In this document: positions 50,740-53,840 of the stretch, piece by piece | Layout: every line of letters begins with the position of its first letter | Position numbering within the stretch: position 1 is the first letter of the stretch | Origin: a virus | Virus record (IMG/VR): IMGVR_UViG_3300025671_000087 | Location: 1 to 53,840 of that record | Strand: one strand, 5' to 3' | DNA: 53,840 nt | The notes under the pieces: model-generated | Seen by the model: the letters and a program-made list of their open reading frames with translations, nothing else | Told to the model about the DNA's origin: nothing | The model's database searches: none | Program-made: the position numbers and the translations under genes

Positions 50740-51714
50740 TCAGCCTAAATATTTTTTACCTAGTCTAGTTGCATACTCATCGTAGTAGCTAGAGTACTGT
50801 GCCATATCGTCAATCTGACACTCCTCCATGAGGCTGTACGGGGTGAAGCCGTATTGATCTAGCATCTCTGCAATCTTATGCGGGTAGTCGATCACCAGTG
50901 TCTCGAGCTGATCTATGTTGTCCTCATTACATACTGGCTCATAGCCAATAGCCTGAGACCTGTACACATACTTGTCCTCAACAACACTTGGGTCACGTTT
51001 GAACACTAGACGTGTCCAGTCAGCTAGACACAAGGCAGTCAGTAAGACATTAGCAAAATCAATGTCTTGAGTCTCATTGACACCATGCTGTCCGTAATAT
51101 CCGACACTGATGTTTGTGCATTCTGACACGTCAAGTATGTACTCGTTGCTGTCAGTGTAAGAGCCACCAGAGTCAGCCTTGAACTGTGGCAAGTTTATTG
51201 CCTCTGAGAAGGATGCAGCAAACTCATCTGAGGCTGTACGTAGGCCCATCTGGTGAGTGATGACGGACTCAGTGCCGTACCGATCAAAGCTAATCACTGC
51301 GTCAATATAACTCAACCACCAAGGGTTATCATCTACAAGTGCACGGCTACCCTTGCACCCTACTTCCTCAGCTGCATGGATGACATAGACACCCTCTACA
51401 CCCTCTTCAATCATGCCAAGGATAAGCCATACACCAGTGGTACAGTCAGCACCTAGGCAGCTGGATACCTTTGGGTCAGCAACAGAGATTACATCATTGA
51501 TAACAACGAGTTGCTGCATACCCTCTGTCTTGTGCACAGTGTCATGGTGTGCAGTGAAACACAGGTTAGGCTCATCACCAACGATGTGTATGTAGTTGCC
51601 ATGTCTGTCAGGTAAACCGAACGTAGGTTCGAGAAACCTTTGACAAAATTCTTTCTGCGTCTGACTACCCTCTGGGCGTTTGTAACGCAGCATCTCAATT
51701 AAACTATAGGTCAT
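50740..51714 (-). CDS. M20/M28-type zinc metallopeptidase-like protein
   Basis: 324 aa from ATG 51714 (ATGA overlap with the upstream stop). All ligands of a two-metal aminopeptidase fold are visible: H56-x-D58 (TAHHDTV, H56 first ligand), bridging D90 (LGADCTTGV), E116-E117 (HAAEEVG), D144 (ISFDRYG) and H210 (YGQHGVNET). The C-terminal 80 residues are not recognised. Such enzymes are unusual in phages; it may trim host peptides or modify a host protein early in infection. Confidence 0.75.
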   Translation of the reverse strand: MTYSLIEMLRYKRPEGSQTQKEFCQRFLEPTFGLPDRHGNYIHIVGDEPNLCFTAHHDTVHKTEGMQQLVVINDVISVADPKVSSCLGADCTTGVWLILGMIEEGVEGVYVIHAAEEVGCKGSRALVDDNPWWLSYIDAVISFDRYGTESVITHQMGLRTASDEFAASFSEAINLPQFKADSGGSYTDSNEYILDVSECTNISVGYYGQHGVNETQDIDFANVLLTALCLADWTRLVFKRDPSVVEDKYVYRSQAIGYEPVCNEDNIDQLETLVIDYPHKIAEMLDQYGFTPYSLMEECQIDDMAQYSSYYDEYATRLGKKYLG

Positions 51715-53306
51715 ACTTCCATTTCCTCTTGTACTTGTTCCCAAAGATTCTCGGCATTCTTTTGCCAGATGCCCGAATCATTGTCCATTTCCTCACTAGA
51801 TACTTCCTCACCATCAACAGTGGTACGTGACATGATGTTGGGGTACAACTCACCATCCCAGTCAGACCGAAAGTACTCGTCAATGGTGTCAGGTGAAATC
51901 CACACGTCATCGTGCTCACAGTATTGAACATCGTCAACATGCCACCACTCATCGTCAGTGCAGAGTACAAATGAATCGTAGTTAAGTACATGGTGCTCAC
52001 ACACTAGAAATACCTCGGTTCGACCTCCAAAAGTTACTCTACGGCACTCTATGGATTCTGACTTGTGTGTGTCTGACTCTGCATACTCGCAGTAAAAGTG
52101 TACGTCATAATAGCAGGACTCGCAGTAACACTCCTGGTCGTACTCTGAGTGGAATACGTCATCTTCATCTATGCCTCTACCACACTCGGTACACTCAGCA
52201 TAACTGCCACCAAGTACGCCACTGTATACACTGGCATCAACCTCACCACGATAGTCTATGACTAGGTGATCACCTGTATCAGACAATCGTTGTGGGATCA
52301 AGTCCAGATAGGGGCCGACAAAACCATCATCGTACTCGATACGTTTAAGACGTGCACCTACCCAACTTGCGTCCTCATCATACTTTGCACACATAGACTC
52401 TAGACGTTCTTCAATGCAGTCAATGGCTTGCTCGGACACACCATATATAGGCCCAGCCTGTGGTGTGTCGAAGTCGGGGCTTGTACATACCACACAACGA
52501 CCAGCAACGTCACCATTCTGGTCGGTGACAAAGACGATAGAGAAGTCACCACTAGCATATGCGGTAGCAGGATGGCAAGGCAGATGCTCAAACTCATACC
52601 GCATACAGCTGTGTGCACTGTGCTTGCGGGTACGAGTGGTGTTGATATTCTCCGTGGCTGATTGATTACCAGCATAGGCACGTCTGAAGTCTTCTGCATC
52701 TGTAGATACGTGAACCTTGAATTCCCGTGGTGCAAACTCTTGCAGGTACATATCATTCATCTGCATGAGTTGCTTGTGATCAAGCTCAGGGAACAACAGA
52801 CCAAAGGCACGGGTGGGATTCATGGCAGTGAGCCTGTCAGTGTCACGATGCTCTTGAGTTTTCCACAATGTGATCTTAGGATGAAACCTATTAGACCTAC
52901 GAGGGGCAAATGCACCGAGCCTGTAGTTTAGCTTTAGGCAGAGGTTTTGCTCATCTTGGTATCTTGGACAGAGTGACTTGACTGTACCCGTAAGCCAACC
53001 CATAAGTCGAACGTCTTTGTCATTGAATAGGCTGTACTCTCGGTACATACCCCAGCTACGCAACACCGGATCAGGCTCGTCAGGATCAGTGATGTAGATT
53101 TTCTTGACAACAAAGCCGTACTCGGTTGGTCGCACTACGTAACACTTGGTGTCACCGATAGTGATATGACCAGCACCAGCAACACCCTCCGCAGTAAAAA
53201 ATGCTGGGTCAAACTCGTAGGCCTTGTACATCTCAAGCTCTGCACTTACCTGCTCAGGCATAGTCTCTATCAAAGACTTGTTTACAGCAAGAATAGTATA
53301 ACTCAT
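51711..53306 (-). CDS. Large early protein with C-terminal Cys/His-rich region
   Basis: 531 aa, ATG 53306 with GGAGG 7 nt upstream, located inside the end of the previous gene. The N-terminal 350 residues are mixed with a HSCMRYEFEHLPCHPATAYASG stretch that I recall from other phage early proteins. From about 385 the chain becomes Cys/Asp/Glu-rich: CTECGRG, CYCESCYYD, HFYCEYAES, CEHHV, with spacing like LIM or other multi-zinc domains. Function unknown; host-protein binding or takeover is plausible from position. Confidence 0.65.
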   Translation of the reverse strand: MSYTILAVNKSLIETMPEQVSAELEMYKAYEFDPAFFTAEGVAGAGHITIGDTKCYVVRPTEYGFVVKKIYITDPDEPDPVLRSWGMYREYSLFNDKDVRLMGWLTGTVKSLCPRYQDEQNLCLKLNYRLGAFAPRRSNRFHPKITLWKTQEHRDTDRLTAMNPTRAFGLLFPELDHKQLMQMNDMYLQEFAPREFKVHVSTDAEDFRRAYAGNQSATENINTTRTRKHSAHSCMRYEFEHLPCHPATAYASGDFSIVFVTDQNGDVAGRCVVCTSPDFDTPQAGPIYGVSEQAIDCIEERLESMCAKYDEDASWVGARLKRIEYDDGFVGPYLDLIPQRLSDTGDHLVIDYRGEVDASVYSGVLGGSYAECTECGRGIDEDDVFHSEYDQECYCESCYYDVHFYCEYAESDTHKSESIECRRVTFGGRTEVFLVCEHHVLNYDSFVLCTDDEWWHVDDVQYCEHDDVWISPDTIDEYFRSDWDGELYPNIMSRTTVDGEEVSSEEMDNDSGIWQKNAENLWEQVQEEMEV

Positions 53307-53307
53307 G

Positions 53308-53799
53308 TTAGTTCCTCCATTCAGGTTCCTTACCCCAACGCCATGTCAGGGTTATTGTACGTTCTTTCCACCTGTCATTCATATACAGGCGGTATGCACC
53401 ATGCACATCAGAAACGTCTGAGTAATCTACACCACGTTCTTGGTTACGTGCACAGTTTGCAAAGGGTGTCCTATTTTCAGATGGAAAGGCACCATGCTCT
53501 GCGTATTTGTCAAAGTAGGGCAACAGGTCAGCTGACTTGTGCAGTCCTACCTTCTGATTGAATAACGATCTCATGTGACTTACTAGCCAACGAAAGTTAT
53601 CACGGGATTGTCTGGCCCAGATTGTGCACGGGTGGTTCAAGTACGCCACCCGATACACTGGCAGGTCAGTGTCAGGCGTGAGGTGCCTGACTGTGGTAGA
53701 TAACATCTGTGCAGATTCCAAGATCATCTTGTTCTTGCGTATGTCATCCAACCACAATGCTGACTGCTCAGGACACTCAGAGAGTGCAAATATATTCAT
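53308..53799 (-). CDS. Conserved phage protein starting MNIFALSECP, KMILESAQMLST motif
   Basis: 163 aa. MNIFALSECPEQSALWLDD, KMILESAQMLSTTVRH, YLNHPCTIWARQSRDNFRWL and TPFANCARN are conserved marks of a family of unknown function seen in cyanophages and other marine phages. Probably enzymatic given the invariant H, C, W and R residues. First gene at the right edge of the window, with AGGAGG upstream. Confidence 0.7.
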   Translation of the reverse strand: MNIFALSECPEQSALWLDDIRKNKMILESAQMLSTTVRHLTPDTDLPVYRVAYLNHPCTIWARQSRDNFRWLVSHMRSLFNQKVGLHKSADLLPYFDKYAEHGAFPSENRTPFANCARNQERGVDYSDVSDVHGAYRLYMNDRWKERTITLTWRWGKEPEWRN

Positions 53800-53840
53800 G
53801 TTACCTCCTAGTTAAGTAATTGTTTTAGTTGGGATATGAT

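Noticed and set aside
1-53840. Phage-type (T7-like) RNA polymerase gene
   Set aside because: No reading frame carries polymerase motifs; the readable promoters look sigma70-like.
1-53840. Integrated prophage with host flanks
   Set aside because: No host-type genes at either end, and gene order is consistent with a free, circularly represented phage genome.

Overview
This window looks like the complete, or nearly complete, genome of a short-tailed (podovirus-type) marine phage of about 53.8 kb. No host gene is visible. The host is inferred to be an alphaproteobacterium. The grounds are DUF1127-like and DUF1289-like proteins, a holin resembling the gene-transfer-agent type, and the gene mix: class II (B12-dependent) ribonucleotide reductase, ThyX, MazG, glutaredoxin, PolA and a gp2.5-like ssDNA-binding protein. 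That mix is typical of roseophages and related marine phages. No phage RNA polymerase gene is seen, and the promoters I can read are sigma70-like.

Layout: genes fall into two arms. The rightward arm (2.0-38.4 kb) holds lysis genes, a block of tiny basic proteins, terminase, portal, scaffold, capsid, tail tube and nozzle, fibres, and very large ejection/internal-virion proteins. It ends at a strong intrinsic terminator (38.44 kb). The leftward arm (53.8 down to 38.5 kb) holds large early proteins, a metallopeptidase, tRNA-Arg(TCT), a tyrosine integrase, ThyX, primase-helicase, DNA polymerase, SSB, nucleases, MazG, RNR and glutaredoxin. The leftward gene at 34-498 continues this arm if the sequence closes as a circle, leaving one divergent control region (499-2000) and one convergent terminator.

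The most interesting part is that control region and its echo beside the tRNA/integrase. At 1335-1494 there are two diverged tandem copies, 100 bp apart, of a leftward promoter followed by a 24-bp palindromic operator. At 1773-1997 there are two rightward promoters with five copies of the 9-mer ACTTTAAGT between them. The same 9-mer and the same CCCCTTGAC...ATAATACTTAA element recur upstream of the tRNA/integrase (50636-50739). The sequence TATAACTATAGG recurs at the capsid promoter and the tRNA promoter. This resembles a lysis/lysogeny-type circuit, yet no recognisable repressor gene is present.

Other notable items: a 49-codon DUF1127-like gene behind a multi-palindrome leader that can hide its ribosome-binding site; several overlooked small genes (3901-4074, 4906-5082, 5082-5213, 41968-42135, 48226-48360, 48338-48508, 49437-49607); a phage-encoded M20/M28-type metallopeptidase with all its metal ligands; an HExxH motif inside a virion protein; and an integrase embedded in the replication operon alongside a DNA polymerase carrying Tyr at the 762-equivalent position. 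All functional calls rest on motif recognition by eye; no database search was run.
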